From NCBI RefSeq assembly GCF_002019595.1, contig NZ_KV917369.1:4356624-4420623 (forward strand): DNA of 64,000 bases, written 5' to 3'. Under the pieces are notes generated by a model. The model was given only the letters and a program-made list of their open reading frames with translations, searched no databases and had not been told where the DNA came from. Both the position numbers and the translations under genes were made by a program. This document shows, in pieces, positions 20,983 through 35,163 of this stretch (the first letter of the stretch is position 1; every line of letters starts with the position of its first letter). Origin of the DNA: Priestia abyssalis. GTDB taxonomy: Bacteria > Bacillota > Bacilli > Bacillales > Bacillaceae_H.

Positions 20983-23900
20983 GAAGGCACCACCTCACGT
21001 GTTGTTTCAGCTTTACGCATTGGAGCTGTATGGAAGCCCATCGTTTCAAGCACTTGTAAAATCGCCACTGCTGTATCTAATGATGTTAAGCATGGAATGC
21101 CGTTTTCTACTGCTTCACGTCTGATTTTGAAACCATCTCGTGCCGGTTGCTTTCCTTTTGTTAAGGTATTGATGACAAGCTGTGCTTCCCCATTGCGAAT
21201 AGTTTGAAGCAAGTTTTCTTCATCTTCTCCAATTTTGTTCACGACTTTTGTCGGAACACCCTCTTTTTCAAACGCGGCTGCTGTTCCTTCTGTTGCTAAA
21301 ATGTGATAGCCGATATTGTTGAAACGTTTTGCAAGTTTGATCGCTTCAGCCTTATCTTTATCTGCCACTGTAATAAGAACTGAACCGTAAGGCTTGATGG
21401 AGATGCCGGAACCGATCAACGCTTTATATAATGCTTTTTCAAGCGTCGTATCTTGCCCCATAACTTCCCCTGTAGATTTCATTTCAGGGCCTAATGTAAT
21501 ATCCACTCTTCTTAGTTTCGCAAATGAGAAGACCGGCGCTTTCACATACACGCCTTCTTCTTCTGGATGGATGCCTGTTTCATAGCCAAAGTCCGGCAGT
21601 TTTGCTCCTAAGATGACTTTTGTTGCAATATTAGCCATCGGAATTCGTGTAATTTTGCTTAAGAACGGCACTGTACGGCTTGATCGTGGGTTGACTTCCA
21701 ACACATATACTTCACCTTTAGAAAGGACAAACTGGATGTTTAACAACCCGACAATTTTTAAGCCTTTTGCAAGACGAATTGTATAATCAACAATTTTTTC
21801 TTTAATGTCATTTGATAATGTTTGAGGCGGATAGACTGCAATCGAGTCTCCAGAGTGAACCCCCGCACGCTCGATATGCTCCATGATGCCCGGGATATAC
21901 ACGTTTTCACCGTCAGAAATCGCGTCTACCTCAATTTCTTTTCCAGTTAAATAACGGTCAATTAAAACCGGATGATCAGGATTCGCTTCTACGGCATGCT
22001 CCATGTAGTGAAGAAGCTCCTCTGTTTTATAGACGATTTCCATCGCACGGCCGCCCAATACATAGGATGGTCTCACTAATACCGGATAGCCGATGCTTTC
22101 AGCAATTTTTACCGCTTGTTCTACAGAAGTAGCCGTCTTACCCAGTGGCTGCGGAACACCGAGCTCCACGAGCATTTTCTCGAATTTATCACGATTTTCC
22201 GCTGTATCAAGGCTTTCAAGGGATGTACCAAGAATGCGGACACCGCGGTTTGACAATTCCTCTGCCAAATTGATCGCTGTTTGACCGCCGAACTGTACAA
22301 CGACACCGTATGGTTTCTCTAGTTCGATGATGTGCATGACATCTTCAACTGTTAACGGCTCGAAGTACAATTTGTCAGAAATACTGAAGTCCGTTGATAC
22401 CGTTTCAGGGTTGTTGTTGATGATGATCGCTTCATATCCGGCTTCGCGAATTGCCCAAACGCTGTGAACCGTCGCGTAGTCGAACTCGACGCCCTGACCG
22501 ATGCGGATTGGGCCGGATCCTAGGACAATCACACTTTGTTTATCCGTCACGATCGACTCGTTTTCCTCTTCATATGTGCCGTAGAAATAAGGAGTTTCTG
22601 ATTCGAATTCCGCTGCACATGTATCAACTGTCTTATAAACCGGTACGATACCATGCTGTTTACGATAATCGTAGACTTCACGTTCACTCATATTCCATAA
22701 CTTAGCGATTGTTTTATCCGAGAAGCCCATTTTCTTCGCTTCTTGTAAGACTTCAACTTCACCGACCGCCTGCTTTAACGATTCTTCAAGCTTCACGATA
22801 TTTTCCATTTTCACTAAGAAGAAAAGATCGATTTTGCTCCATTCATGCAGCGTTTGAATGCTAATTCCCCGTCTCAATGCTTCTCCTAGGTAGAATAAGC
22901 GCTCATCTCCAGCCACTCGAATGCGTTTTTCAAGTAATCCGTTATCAATTTGGTCAGCATCTTTTAATTCAAGGTGATATACTTTCGCCTCCAGCGAGCG
23001 AACAGCTTTTAACAATGATTCTTCCAATGTGCGGCCGATTGCCATGACTTCCCCTGTTGCTTTCATTTGCGTACCTAATTTACGGTTAGCTGCTTCGAAT
23101 TTATCAAACGGCCAGCGCGGAATTTTGCTAACTACATAATCCAATGCCGGTTCGAACGACGCATATGTTTTGCCCGTCACAGGGTTCATCATCTCATCAA
23201 GTGTTAATCCTACCGCAATTTTTGCTGCGAGTTTCGCAATCGGATAGCCTGTCGCTTTAGATGCAAGCGCAGATGAACGGCTAACGCGCGGATTCACTTC
23301 AATAATGTAGTAGTTGAAGCTGTATGGATCGAGCGCAAGCTGTACGTTACAGCCACCTTCGATTTTTAAGGCACGAATGATTTTTAATGAAGCATTGCGC
23401 AATAATTGGTACTCACGGTCACTTAACGTTTGGCTTGGTGCTACAACGATTGAGTCTCCCGTATGAACTCCAACCGGATCGATGTTTTCCATGTTACATA
23501 CGACAATCGCGCTGTCATTGCTGTCACGCATCACTTCATATTCAATTTCCTTGAAGCCTGCGATGCTTTTTTCCAATAAACATTGAGTCACAGGACTATG
23601 CTTTAATCCGCTTGTTACAATTTCAATCAATTCCGCTTCATTCTGACAAATTCCGCCCCCTGTTCCTCCAAGCGTGTACGCTGGGCGAACGATAACCGGA
23701 TAGCCAATCTCTTCAACGAAGGTGTATGCTTCTTCTAATGTATGGATAATTGCACTTGGCGGCACCGGCTCATTTAATTCATTCATTAAAGTGCGGAACA
23801 AATCACGGTCTTCTGCTTGTTCAATCGCGCTCAATTTCGTTCCTAAAATTTCAACTCCAAGCTCATCCAGTACGCCTGATTTTGCTAATTCCACTGCAAG

Positions 23901-24191
23901 GTTCAAGCCCGTTTGGCCTCCTAATGTCGGTAGAAGTGCATCCGGACGCTCTTTACGAATAATGGACGTGACAAATTCAGGTGTAAGCGGCTCGATATAC
24001 ACTTTATCTGCAATCTCAGAGTCTGTCATGATTGTCGCAGGGTTTGAATTCACCAGAATGACCTTATATCCTTCTTCTTTTAAGGCGATACACGCTTGTG
24101 TACCCGCATAATCAAATTCTGCTGCCTGTCCAATGACGATTGGTCCTGATCCGATTACTAAAATGGTTTTAATGTCTAAGCGTTTTGGCAT
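20979..24191 (-). CDS. carB: CarB, pyrimidine-regulated carbamoyl-phosphate synthase large subunit
   Basis: 1070 residues. Two ATP-grasp halves are recognisable: the first begins [22 protein letters not shown], the second (about residue 550) [20 protein letters not shown], with GGQTGLNLA and [12 protein letters not shown] as paired elements. A C-terminal MGS-like allosteric domain with [11 protein letters not shown] follows. It makes carbamoyl phosphate with CarA. Because it sits in the pyr operon under PyrR attenuators it is the pyrimidine-specific form (PyrAB). It overlaps carA by 16 bases. Confidence 0.96.
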
Positions 24192-25272
24192 AACTCATTC
24201 CCCACTTTCTTGTTTGTTTCCATCAATTCGATAAAGCGATCAAATAAGTAGTTTGCATCCTCCGGTCCTGGTGATGCTTCCGGGTGATACTGAACCGTGA
24301 AAGCCGCATGTGTATCATGTTTCAATCCTTCTACCGTACCGTCGTTTAATGCTACATGAGTAACAGATAAGCCTGTGCCTGCCAATGATTCCTCACGCAC
24401 CGTGTAGCCATGGTTTTGCGCTGTCAGTGCTACTCGGTTTGTCGCTAATTCTTTTACCGGGTGATTCGATCCGCGGTGACCGAACTTCATTTTTTCTGTA
24501 TCAGCTCCGCAAGCAAGGGCAAAAAGCTGGTGACCTAAGCAAATTCCGAATAAAGGAACTTTCCCTAATACTCCTTGAATCATGTTGATTGCCTCAGGCA
24601 CATCCTTTGGATCCCCAGGTCCGTTGCTCAACATGATACCGTCAGGATTCAAGCGTAAAATCTCCTCAGCTGTTGTGTTGTAAGGAACAACGAGCACGTC
24701 GCAGTTGCGCACCGTTAATTCCCGTAAAATGCCGTGCTTCATGCCGAAGTCGACCAGCACAACTTTAGGTCCGCGACCCGGGCTCGGATATGCCCGTTTC
24801 GTCGACACTTGCTGAACCTGATTTACAGGAAGAACTGTTGCCTTTAAGGAATCTACCACTTCCTCTACATTTACGTCCATGCTGCACATTTTTCCTTTCA
24901 GCGTGCCGTACTCGCGAATTTTCCGTGTGAGCTTCCTTGTATCGATTCCCGCTAATCCCGGAATGTTCTTTTGTTTTAAAAACTCATCCAATGTCATAGA
25001 ACTGCGGAAATTGGATGGAACCTCGCAATATTCTTTGACGATCAAACCGTTCACTGCCGGTTCAATTGATTCGAAATCATCGCGGTTAATGCCGTAGTTG
25101 CCGATTAACGGATATGTTAACGTCACGATTTGCCCGCAATAAGAAGGATCTGATAAAATCTCCTGATAGCCTGTCATTCCCGTATTAAACACGACCTCTC
25201 CTGTTAACCCGGTGTCGCTTCCAAATCCTTTTCCTACAAATACGGTACCATCTTCTAAAATGAGTTGACGCT

Positions 25273-25276
<4 letters not shown>
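24176..25276 (-). CDS. carA: CarA, pyrimidine-regulated carbamoyl-phosphate synthase small subunit
   Basis: 366 residues. It supplies ammonia from glutamine to CarB. The N-terminal [19 protein letters not shown] and [17 protein letters not shown] are followed by a class I amidotransferase domain with the nucleophile in [15 protein letters not shown] and the His-Glu pair in [12 protein letters not shown] 25276 overlaps the pyrC stop as ATGA and follows AAGGAAGTG; the longer open frame upstream lies inside pyrC and is rejected. Confidence 0.95.
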
Positions 25277-27603
<2,327 letters not shown>

Positions 27604-27609
27604 TATTTC

Positions 27610-28920
27610 TTATGATACATATGTTTTTGGCTGAATGGTTTCAACTGCTTTGATTTCCTTTGCTTTCTCCTGAGGAAGCACTAAGTTTAAAATGACTCCC
27701 ACAATCGCTGCCAATGCCATTCCATGAATTTCAAGCTGATCAGAGATATGAATGGCTGCTCCTCCTACTCCCAGTACAAGGATAACCGAAGAGATGATCA
27801 GATTTCGTTTATCTCCTAAATCACTATTTGATTCAATCATCATGCGTAATCCTGAAGAAGCGATGATTCCGAATAGCAGGATGGAGACACCGCCCATCAC
27901 TGCTGATGGTACGCTGGAGATGAGTGCGGTAATTTTGCCGATGAAGCCGAATGTTATGGCAATCACTGCAGCCCCTCCGATGACGAACACGCTGAATACT
28001 TTTGTAATGGCTAACACGCCGATGTTTTCACCGTAAGTCGTATTTGGCGGGCCTCCAATTAGCGCTGCAATCATCGTCGCTACCCCATCCCCTAAAACCG
28101 TACGATGCAACCCTGGGTTTTCCATATAGTCACGATCCACGATTTTATTGAGTACAAGCAAGTGTCCGATATGCTCTGATAATGTCACAACCGCAACCGG
28201 CACCATAATCAGTACAATATTCCAAGACCATTCAGGTGTGTATGAGACGAAAGGTATATAAAAGTTCGGTACTTCAAACCATGCCGCTTCTTTCACTTTC
28301 GATAAATCCATGATGCCTTGTGTGTAGGCAAATACGCTTCCGCCGACAATTCCGATTAGAACCGGAATTAATCCAATAAATCCTTTAAAGTAGATGGAGC
28401 ATACAATCACAATTCCTAATGTTACAAGTGCTGTCAACAAATGCGCTGTACTATAATTTCCGTCTGCATCGTTCATGGCCATTCCTACCGCTACATTGGC
28501 CAGGCTAAGACCGATAACGATGATAATAGGTCCTACTACAATCGGAGGAAGCAATTTCATTAACCAGCTGCTTCCCGTTTTTTTAATCATTAAAGCCATA
28601 ATTCCATAAACAAGACCCGATAAAAAGCTTCCCATCATTGCCGCACCCGGTCCTCCGGATGCTTGTGCCGCTAAAATCGGCGCGATGAACGCGAATGACG
28701 AACCCAGATAAGCCGGCACCCTTCCTTTCGTAATCAAAAGGAAAGCCAATGTTCCAAGTCCGCTCGCAATCAAAGCGATGGCCGGATCCAGTTTTGTTAA
28801 GTATGGAACAAGAATTGTTGCTCCAAACATGGCAAACAAATGCTGCAAGCTTAGTATAAGCCATTGAGTCGATTTCGGTTTATCTAAGACGTCTAAGACG
28901 ATGTTTTTGTTTGTATTCAC
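27610..28920 (-). CDS. pyrP: PyrP, uracil permease
   Basis: 436 residues of a nucleobase-cation symporter-2 (UraA-type) permease with about 14 hydrophobic helices. Diagnostic segments are LSLQHLFAMFGATILVPYL at the N-terminus, GSSFAFIAP, LSEHIGHLLVLNK and GGPPNTTYGENIGVLAIT. It imports uracil across the membrane. The GTG at 28920 follows GAGAGGGGAAG at proper spacing; the longer open frame upstream runs through the attenuator RNA and is rejected. It lies between two PyrR attenuators. Confidence 0.93.
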   Translation of the reverse strand: MNTNKNIVLDVLDKPKSTQWLILSLQHLFAMFGATILVPYLTKLDPAIALIASGLGTLAFLLITKGRVPAYLGSSFAFIAPILAAQASGGPGAAMMGSFLSGLVYGIMALMIKKTGSSWLMKLLPPIVVGPIIIVIGLSLANVAVGMAMNDADGNYSTAHLLTALVTLGIVIVCSIYFKGFIGLIPVLIGIVGGSVFAYTQGIMDLSKVKEAAWFEVPNFYIPFVSYTPEWSWNIVLIMVPVAVVTLSEHIGHLLVLNKIVDRDYMENPGLHRTVLGDGVATMIAALIGGPPNTTYGENIGVLAITKVFSVFVIGGAAVIAITFGFIGKITALISSVPSAVMGGVSILLFGIIASSGLRMMIESNSDLGDKRNLIISSVILVLGVGGAAIHISDQLEIHGMALAAIVGVILNLVLPQEKAKEIKAVETIQPKTYVS

Positions 28921-28954
28921 TGTAGCTTCCCCTCTCCATGATTTTTTTAGCCAT

Positions 28955-29091
28955 AAAAAAACCTCTTTATGCCTATGAGTGCACAAAGAGGGTAACGCAA
29001 GCAGGCTGACCCTGCACTTCATCTTCCAAGATAAGTGCAGCGGACATCCGCTTCGTTCCTTTTGCAGCCTCACAGGACCACCTTTAAAAGG
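28955..29091 (-). promoter_or_regulatory. PyrR attenuator 2 (pyrR-pyrP)
   Basis: The PyrR-binding hairpin lies at 29091-29058, with GGTCCTGTGAGGCT in its loop. It is followed by a long intervening segment and a terminator whose stem is formed by CCTCTTT (28962-28968) and AAAGAGG (28985-28991) with a run of seven T on the minus strand. It has the same layout as the other two attenuators in this operon. Confidence 0.9.
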
Positions 29092-29096
29092 ATTCT

Positions 29097-29672
<576 letters not shown>

Positions 29673-29686
29673 TTATCTTCGGCTAT

Positions 29687-29805
29687 CAAAAAGCCCTCTC
29701 ACCTTAAAGGCGAGAGGGCACAGTTATCCTGCAAATGTATATACTCCTCCGTATATACTAACCGTTTCCTTCTCAGCCTCACGGGACTGTTCTTAAAGGT
29801 TCATT
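29687..29805 (-). promoter_or_regulatory. PyrR attenuator 1 (5' leader of pyrR)
   Basis: The PyrR-binding segment at about 29801-29763 contains CAGTCCCGTGAGGCTGAGAAGG on the minus strand. A terminator follows with stem GCCCTCTC/GAGAGGGC (29693-29719) and TTTTTG. It lies between the operon promoter and pyrR. Confidence 0.9.
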
Positions 29806-29820
29806 TATTTAACTAAACAC

Positions 29821-29849
29821 ATTATTACATGATTCTAATTGAGTGTCAA
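29821..29849 (-). promoter_or_regulatory. pyr operon SigmaA promoter
   Basis: TTGACA (29849-29844) and AATAAT (29826-29821) are separated by 17 bases on the minus strand; TAATAA two bases away is an equally good -10. The -35 overlaps the rluD stop codon. The first attenuator begins about 15 bases downstream. Confidence 0.75.
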
Positions 29850-30760
29850 CTTCTTTTTTCTAATAGCTCAAGCATCTCTTGAAATTCTTGCGGCAACGGT
29901 GCTTCAAACTCTTGATACTCTCCGGTGCGTGGATGAACAAAGCCTAAGATGCCGGCATGAAGTGCTTGTCCATTAATAGGCAGTGTTTTTTTCGGGCCGT
30001 ATTTAGGATCTCCGGCAAGGGGATAGCCAATATATTTCATGTGAACGCGTATCTGATGCGTACGTCCTGTTTCTAATTGGCATTCAACTAGTGTAAAATC
30101 TTTAAAACGTTTCAATACGGTAAAATGGGTCACAGCTTCTTTACTGTTTTCATCCGTCACTGTCATGCTTTGACGATCATGGCGGTCACGGCCGATCGGC
30201 GCATCAATGGTTCCATGATCATGGGCAATCACACCATGCACGATGGCCTTGTAACGTCTCGTCACCGTTTTATTGACAAGCTGATTAACAAGTGACTCAT
30301 GAGCCATATCATTTTTGGCAACCATTAATAAACCCGATGTATCTTTGTCGATGCGGTGGACAATCCCCGGTCTTAATACGCCATTAATGCCAGATAAATC
30401 GGTACAATGGGCCATTAATCCATTCACTAATGTTCCCGTCAAATGACCAGGCGCCGGGTGAACAACCATTCCTCTCGGCTTGTTTACGACCAATACATCT
30501 TGATCTTCATAATAAATGTCTAAATTCATCTCTTCCGGCAACACATCCAAGGCTTCCGGCTCTGGAATTTCAATGACTACATGATCAGCAGCTTTACATT
30601 TATAATTTCCTTTGACTGCTGCTCCGTTCACTTTTACCACTTCATCTTTAATCCATTGTTGAACCTGCGTTCTTGACCACTCCGAATTGATAGTCGATAG
30701 CACTTTGTCAAGGCGCTCAGATTGATATTGCTCATTAATGGTTAATTCAATTACTTCCAT
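29846..30760 (-). CDS. rluD: RluD-family 23S rRNA pseudouridine synthase
   Basis: 304 residues (YlyB in B. subtilis). An N-terminal S4 domain precedes the catalytic domain with the active-site aspartate in PGIVHRIDKDTSGLLMVAKND, LETGRTHQIRVHM and HAGILGFVHP. It forms pseudouridines in 23S rRNA; the exact positions are inferred from the family. Its ATG overlaps the lspA stop (TAATG), so the two are coupled. Its stop overlaps the pyr promoter. Confidence 0.93.
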   Translation of the reverse strand: MEVIELTINEQYQSERLDKVLSTINSEWSRTQVQQWIKDEVVKVNGAAVKGNYKCKAADHVVIEIPEPEALDVLPEEMNLDIYYEDQDVLVVNKPRGMVVHPAPGHLTGTLVNGLMAHCTDLSGINGVLRPGIVHRIDKDTSGLLMVAKNDMAHESLVNQLVNKTVTRRYKAIVHGVIAHDHGTIDAPIGRDRHDRQSMTVTDENSKEAVTHFTVLKRFKDFTLVECQLETGRTHQIRVHMKYIGYPLAGDPKYGPKKTLPINGQALHAGILGFVHPRTGEYQEFEAPLPQEFQEMLELLEKRS

Positions 30761-31224
30761 TAAGTGTTCTCCTTTGTTGTTTTTCCTTCAAATAAAGTTA
30801 AGACAAAAATCAGTCCTACTCCAATCACTAAGGCAGAATCGGCTACATTAAAGATTGGAAAATCATACGTAAAAATGTATGTATTGATAAAGTCGACTAC
30901 TTCTTTACGCCAAACCCGATCGATAAAATTTCCGATGGCCCCGCCAAGCATGAGACCTAATGCAATTCCAAGCATTCTCTCTTCTCGTTTCAACCGTTGA
31001 ATGTAAAAAACGAGTGCGATGATGACAATCGCCGTGATAATATAAAAAAACCACATTTGCCCTTGTAAAATTCCCCAGGCAGCTCCTCGATTGCGATGCG
31101 AAGTAATATAAAGAAAGTTAGGGATGATTTCGATGCTTTCGCCAATCTCCATTTGCTTCACAACCATCCACTTGGTTACTTGATCAAGGGCGATAACAAA
31201 AACAGCAATTAAATAATAAAGCAC
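30760..31224 (-). CDS. lspA: LspA, lipoprotein signal peptidase
   Basis: 154 residues with four predicted membrane helices. The catalytic aspartates of this aspartyl protease are in GNFIDR and [15 protein letters not shown] matches the family's conserved N-x-G-x-x-x-x region. It cleaves signal peptides of diacylglyceryl-modified prolipoproteins at the membrane. The start is GTG after GAGGGGGAAC. The order ylyA-lspA-rluD-pyrR is that of B. subtilis. Confidence 0.95.
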   Translation of the reverse strand: MLYYLIAVFVIALDQVTKWMVVKQMEIGESIEIIPNFLYITSHRNRGAAWGILQGQMWFFYIITAIVIIALVFYIQRLKREERMLGIALGLMLGGAIGNFIDRVWRKEVVDFINTYIFTYDFPIFNVADSALVIGVGLIFVLTLFEGKTTKENT

Positions 31225-31320
31225 GCTAGTTCCCCCTCATATGAAATGAACGACTATGTCCTAATGCATTTTAGCACAAATACCCGTTCGATTTAAAGGG
31301 ATTGTTTCAGTAATCAGCCG

Positions 31321-31611
31321 TTAATGGATAAAGTATATGTCTTTTTCTGTTCTGGCAGTCGGAAGCACTTTCAATTTTTTTAATGGAATTGGCTCACCTG
31401 TCAGTTCGTCAATCCCAAATACCCCGATATCAATTTTCAGCAGCGCTCTCTCCACATCATCCAAATCTTCTTTTATATATTGTACTAAGTTTTCACGTTT
31501 CTCTTGTACGTACTGATTATTTCCTGTTTCGTACTTTTGTAAAGAAGACTCCAATTCTCTTCTCATCATTTCCAGCTCGACTTTAATACTTGAATAGGGA
31601 TGATGCTGCAT
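31321..31611 (-). CDS. ylyA: YlyA-like TraR/DksA-family protein lacking zinc-finger cysteines
   Basis: 96 residues. A coiled-coil-like N-terminal part (residues 10-60, with a DLDDVERALLKI segment) is followed by GVFGIDELTGEPIPLKKLKVLPTART, which aligns with the end of DksA/TraR-like proteins in Bacillus. No cysteine occurs in the whole protein, so no C4 zinc finger can form. Identification as YlyA rests on position between ileS and lspA and on this C-terminal segment. YlyA in B. subtilis is a SigmaG-dependent DksA-like transcription factor. Translation starts at an ATG after AAGGAGG. Confidence 0.75.
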   Translation of the reverse strand: MQHHPYSSIKVELEMMRRELESSLQKYETGNNQYVQEKRENLVQYIKEDLDDVERALLKIDIGVFGIDELTGEPIPLKKLKVLPTARTEKDIYFIH

Positions 31612-31880
31612 AATCCTGCCTCCTTTGAAATGGGTTATACAAAGAACTATTCAGGTTGGGAATCTTACTTGCTTCAAAATAGTATCTATATTTTATCCGT
31701 CTTCGGTTCATCTTTGACTCACAACTTTTACCTATTGTCAAGAACCGTTTAAACGATGGCAATTGCCAATTTACTGTAATATTTCTAAGGGATATGTTCA
31801 ATGACAGCATATCTCTTATTTCTCATATCCAATTCGTTATGGTTATCCCGCTTTAGAGTACCAAAAACCCCAATCAAAAA
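31612..31880. other. ylyA upstream region, no gene found
   Basis: This stretch is AT-rich and shows no convincing coding frame. A TTGAC...GTCAA inverted repeat (about 31713-31741) and a GATATG...CATATC pair are present, but no promoter of good spacing was found for ylyA. Confidence 0.4.
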
Positions 31881-31912
31881 AGCGCCGGGAAAATCCTGGA
31901 TTTTCCGGCGCT
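31881..31912 (-). terminator. ileS transcription terminator
   Basis: The stem AGCGCCGGGAAAATCC/GGATTTTCCGGCGCT, with one bulge, is followed on the minus strand by TTTTTTGATT. It lies 20 bases after the ileS stop. Confidence 0.9.
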
Positions 31913-31932
31913 TCATTTCTTTTATGATTAGA

Positions 31933-34701
31933 TTATTCAGCGTAATTTTGTTTTACTACATCTGCACAACGCGTACATAACGTCGGATGATCGGAATCTT
32001 CACCGACAGTCGATGTAACGACCCAGCAACGGTCACACGTTTCCCCTTCTGCTTTTTCAACGACAATCGCTGTACGTTCAAATACTTGAGCGTTGGCAGG
32101 TGCGTCCTCTTTCACACCTGCAATCTCCAGACCAGAAACGATAAACAGCTGTTTTACATTTTCTTGAATAGAGTCAAGCAATGCTTTCGTTTCCGAATTT
32201 GGATAAAGCACAAGTTTTGCCGTTAACGATTTACCAATCACTTTTTCGTTACGAGCTGTTTCAAGCGCCTTTAAGACGTCGTCTCGAAGGGCCATGAACG
32301 CATCCCACTTCTCTTCAAGTTCTGCTGCATCTGCCATGTCACGAGTTTCCGGCATATCAACAAGCTGTACACTCTTTTCTTTTGCATTTGGGATATGCGC
32401 CCATACCTCGTCAGCTGTATGCGCTAAAATTGGTGCAACAAGTTTCGTTAAAGCGATCAAAGTATCATAAAGAACCGTTTGGATGCTGCGGCGTTCATGA
32501 TGATTCGATGCCTCGATGTAAAGAACATCTTTTGCAAAGTCGAGATAGAAAGCACTTAAATCAATCGTACAGAAGTTATTGACTGCATGGTAAATTGCTG
32601 CAAAGTCATAGGTGTCATATGATTTTCTTACTTTCGCCACCAATTTGTTCAATTTTACAAACATGTAACGGTCCACTTCACGCAGATTGTCGTAAGCAAT
32701 CGCATCCGTGTCAGGATTAAAGTCAGCCAAGTTACCAAGCAAGAAGCGGAACGTATTGCGAATTTTACGGTATACTTCTGCTACTTGTTTTAAAATGTTA
32801 TCAGATACACGTACATCTGCTTGATAGTCAACCGACGCTACCCATAAACGCAAAATATCGGCACCAAGTTGATCCATGACTTTGGCAGGAACAACAACGT
32901 TTCCTAACGATTTACTCATTTTACGGCCTTCTCCGTCCAACGCGAAGCCATGGCTTAATACGCCTTTATAAGGGGCTTTGCCTGTCACCGCTACACCTGT
33001 TGATAAAGAAGAGTTAAACCATCCGCGATATTGGTCAGAACCTTCTAAATAAAGATCCGCTGGACGCTGTAAGTCTTCACGCTCTTCCAAAACAGCTTGA
33101 TGTGAAGAACCAGAGTCGAACCAAACGTCCATAATGTCTGTTTCTTTTGTGAAACGTCCGCTTGGGCTGGATGGATGTGTAAATCCTTCCGGCAATAATT
33201 CTTTTGCTTCACGCTCAAACCATACATTTGACCCATGTTCTCTAAATAGATTCGATACATGTTCAATTGTTTCATCCGTAATGATTGGCTCTCCATCTTC
33301 ACCGTAAAACACCGGAATTGGCACACCCCATGCACGCTGACGGGAAATACACCAATCACCGCGGTCACGAACCATGTTGTACAGACGAGTTTCTCCCCAT
33401 GCAGGCACCCACTCTGTTTCTTCAATCGCTTTTAATAAATCTTGACGGAAATCTTTAATAGAAGCGAACCATTGTGCTGTTGCACGGAAAATCGTCGGCT
33501 TCTTTGTACGCCAGTCATGCGGATAAGAGTGCGTAATGAATGTTAATTTTAAAAGAGCACCCGCTTCTTGAAGTTTTTGTGTAATCGGTTTATTTGCTTC
33601 ATCATAGAACAGACCTGCAAATTCACCAGCTTCTTTTGTCATATAGCCTTTTTCATCAACTGGACACAATACATCTAAGCCGTATTTTTGTCCGATGATA
33701 AAGTCATCTTCCCCGTGACCAGGAGCTGTATGAACACACCCCGTACCAGCATCTGTCGTTACGTGATCGCCAAGCATAACAAGAGAATCGCGCTCATATA
33801 AAGGATGCTTCGCTACAACATGTTCCAATTCTGCACCTTTAACAGTACGAACAACTTCATGTGTCTCCCATTCAACCGCTTTTGCTACAGACTCTAATAA
33901 TTCGGACGCAATTACGTATTTTCCGCCATTCGCCGCAACTACACTGTATTCAAGGTCTGGATGTACAGAAATACCGAGGTTAGCAGGCATTGTCCACGGT
34001 GTTGTTGTCCAGATGACGATTTGCTCATCATTGTTCAATACACCTTTTCCGTCTTTTACAGGGAACGCTACATAAATAGAAGGTGATTTTTTATCGTAAT
34101 ATTCAATCTCCGCTTCCGCTAAGGCAGATTCACTAGAAGGAGACCAGTAAACCGGTTTTAAGCCTTTGTAAATATAGCCTTTTTTCGCCATTTCACCAAA
34201 CACTTTAATTTGCTGCGCTTCATATTCAGGCTTCAGTGTAACATATGGATTATCCCAGTCACCCCGGACCCCTAAGCGTTTAAATTGCTCGCGCTGACGG
34301 TCAATTTGTTCCCATGCATATTCTTCACATAATTTACGGAACTCTGCAACGCTCATTTCTTTGCGGTTCACTTTTTTATTTTTAGTCAGTGCCGTTTCAA
34401 TTGGCAGTCCGTGTGTATCCCAGCCCGGCACATAAGGTGAGCAAAAACCAGCCATTGATTTATAGCGGACGATAAAATCTTTTAAAATTTTATTGAGGGC
34501 ATGCCCCATATGAATATCACCGTTTGCATACGGAGGGCCGTCATGCAAAATGAAGAAAGGACGTCCTTTTGTACGTTCTTGCACTTTTTCATAAATATTC
34601 ATTTCTTCCCATTTTTGCTGCATATCTGGTTCGCGCTTCGGCAAGTTTCCGCGCATCGGAAATTCCGTTTGCGGCATGAGTAATGTGTCTTTGTATTCCA
34701 T
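31933..34701 (-). CDS. ileS: IleS, isoleucyl-tRNA synthetase
   Basis: 922 residues, a class I synthetase. The HIGH-type motif is [16 protein letters not shown], the editing domain carries [12 protein letters not shown] and [15 protein letters not shown], and KMSKSLGN gives the second signature. A C-terminal zinc site is formed by CDRCW and CTRC. It charges tRNA-Ile and edits valine. ATG 34701 follows ATGGAGG. An Ile T-box controls the transcript. A 160-bp repeat lies between the T-box terminator and the start codon. The longer open frame upstream is noise from that repeat. Confidence 0.96.
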   Translation of the reverse strand: MEYKDTLLMPQTEFPMRGNLPKREPDMQQKWEEMNIYEKVQERTKGRPFFILHDGPPYANGDIHMGHALNKILKDFIVRYKSMAGFCSPYVPGWDTHGLPIETALTKNKKVNRKEMSVAEFRKLCEEYAWEQIDRQREQFKRLGVRGDWDNPYVTLKPEYEAQQIKVFGEMAKKGYIYKGLKPVYWSPSSESALAEAEIEYYDKKSPSIYVAFPVKDGKGVLNNDEQIVIWTTTPWTMPANLGISVHPDLEYSVVAANGGKYVIASELLESVAKAVEWETHEVVRTVKGAELEHVVAKHPLYERDSLVMLGDHVTTDAGTGCVHTAPGHGEDDFIIGQKYGLDVLCPVDEKGYMTKEAGEFAGLFYDEANKPITQKLQEAGALLKLTFITHSYPHDWRTKKPTIFRATAQWFASIKDFRQDLLKAIEETEWVPAWGETRLYNMVRDRGDWCISRQRAWGVPIPVFYGEDGEPIITDETIEHVSNLFREHGSNVWFEREAKELLPEGFTHPSSPSGRFTKETDIMDVWFDSGSSHQAVLEEREDLQRPADLYLEGSDQYRGWFNSSLSTGVAVTGKAPYKGVLSHGFALDGEGRKMSKSLGNVVVPAKVMDQLGADILRLWVASVDYQADVRVSDNILKQVAEVYRKIRNTFRFLLGNLADFNPDTDAIAYDNLREVDRYMFVKLNKLVAKVRKSYDTYDFAAIYHAVNNFCTIDLSAFYLDFAKDVLYIEASNHHERRSIQTVLYDTLIALTKLVAPILAHTADEVWAHIPNAKEKSVQLVDMPETRDMADAAELEEKWDAFMALRDDVLKALETARNEKVIGKSLTAKLVLYPNSETKALLDSIQENVKQLFIVSGLEIAGVKEDAPANAQVFERTAIVVEKAEGETCDRCWVVTSTVGEDSDHPTLCTRCADVVKQNYAE

Positions 34702-34727
34702 GTTTGAACCTCCATTTTTTATGATTA

Positions 34728-34890
34728 GAAAAGCGGAGCAAGCCCAGTTCCAGCTAAGAACGGTCACGTCCTGTGACCAACGCTGTAACCCTCGCCATCC
34801 ATAGGACATTGTAACTTCTGAGAAGGAGTCGCTTTTTGACTCTGCAGGAAGAAATGAAATGACCGTAGGATGTAGCGTGCGCAGCTAGAC
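34728..34890 (-). repeat. 150-bp dispersed repeat, copy 2 (ileS leader)
   Basis: On the minus strand it begins GTCTAGCTGCGC and ends GGGCTTGCTCCGCTTTTC, matching the two ends of the element at 12956-13105, with the same internal AGGACG box. Internal inverted pairs are visible (GAGTC...GACTC at 34828-34847). It lies within the transcribed leader, between the T-box terminator and the ileS ribosome binding site. Confidence 0.7.
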
Positions 34891-34894
34891 AAAT

Positions 34895-35155
34895 AAAAAA
34901 AGACCTTCTCATCCCAAAAAGGGACGAGAAGGTCTCCCGCGGTACCACCCTTGTAGACTTTATGTATAACCAATAAGGCAAAGTCCTCTTTAACATTCTT
35001 AACGCGAATGAAACGCCGTTGTCTACTGTTAGTTCGACAAGGAACTCCAGGGCGATGTTCATTTCTTCGTTTTATACCGAGCTCCCACCGTCCTCGATTC
35101 GCTTATAATAAAACAACTGAAGAAATTACTGTCCCTTTCCTCGTTACAATCATCA
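34895..35155 (-). promoter_or_regulatory. T-box riboswitch (isoleucine) of ileS
   Basis: On the minus strand the T-box sequence AAGGGTGGTACCGCG (34952-34938) is followed by a terminator with stem AGACCTTCTC/GAGAAGGTCT (34901-34935) and a T-run. A Stem I region starts near 35150 (AACGAGGAAAGGGACAGTAA). The specifier in GAACATCGCCC reads ATC (35056-35054), an isoleucine codon, agreeing with the gene. Uncharged tRNA-Ile should stabilise the antiterminator. Confidence 0.95.
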
Positions 35156-35163
35156 TATTCGGT

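Noticed and set aside
34754..35062. A 102-codon minus-strand frame in the ileS leader
   Set aside because: It runs through the T-box and its terminator and across a dispersed repeat; it has no family resemblance and the RNA structure explains the sequence.
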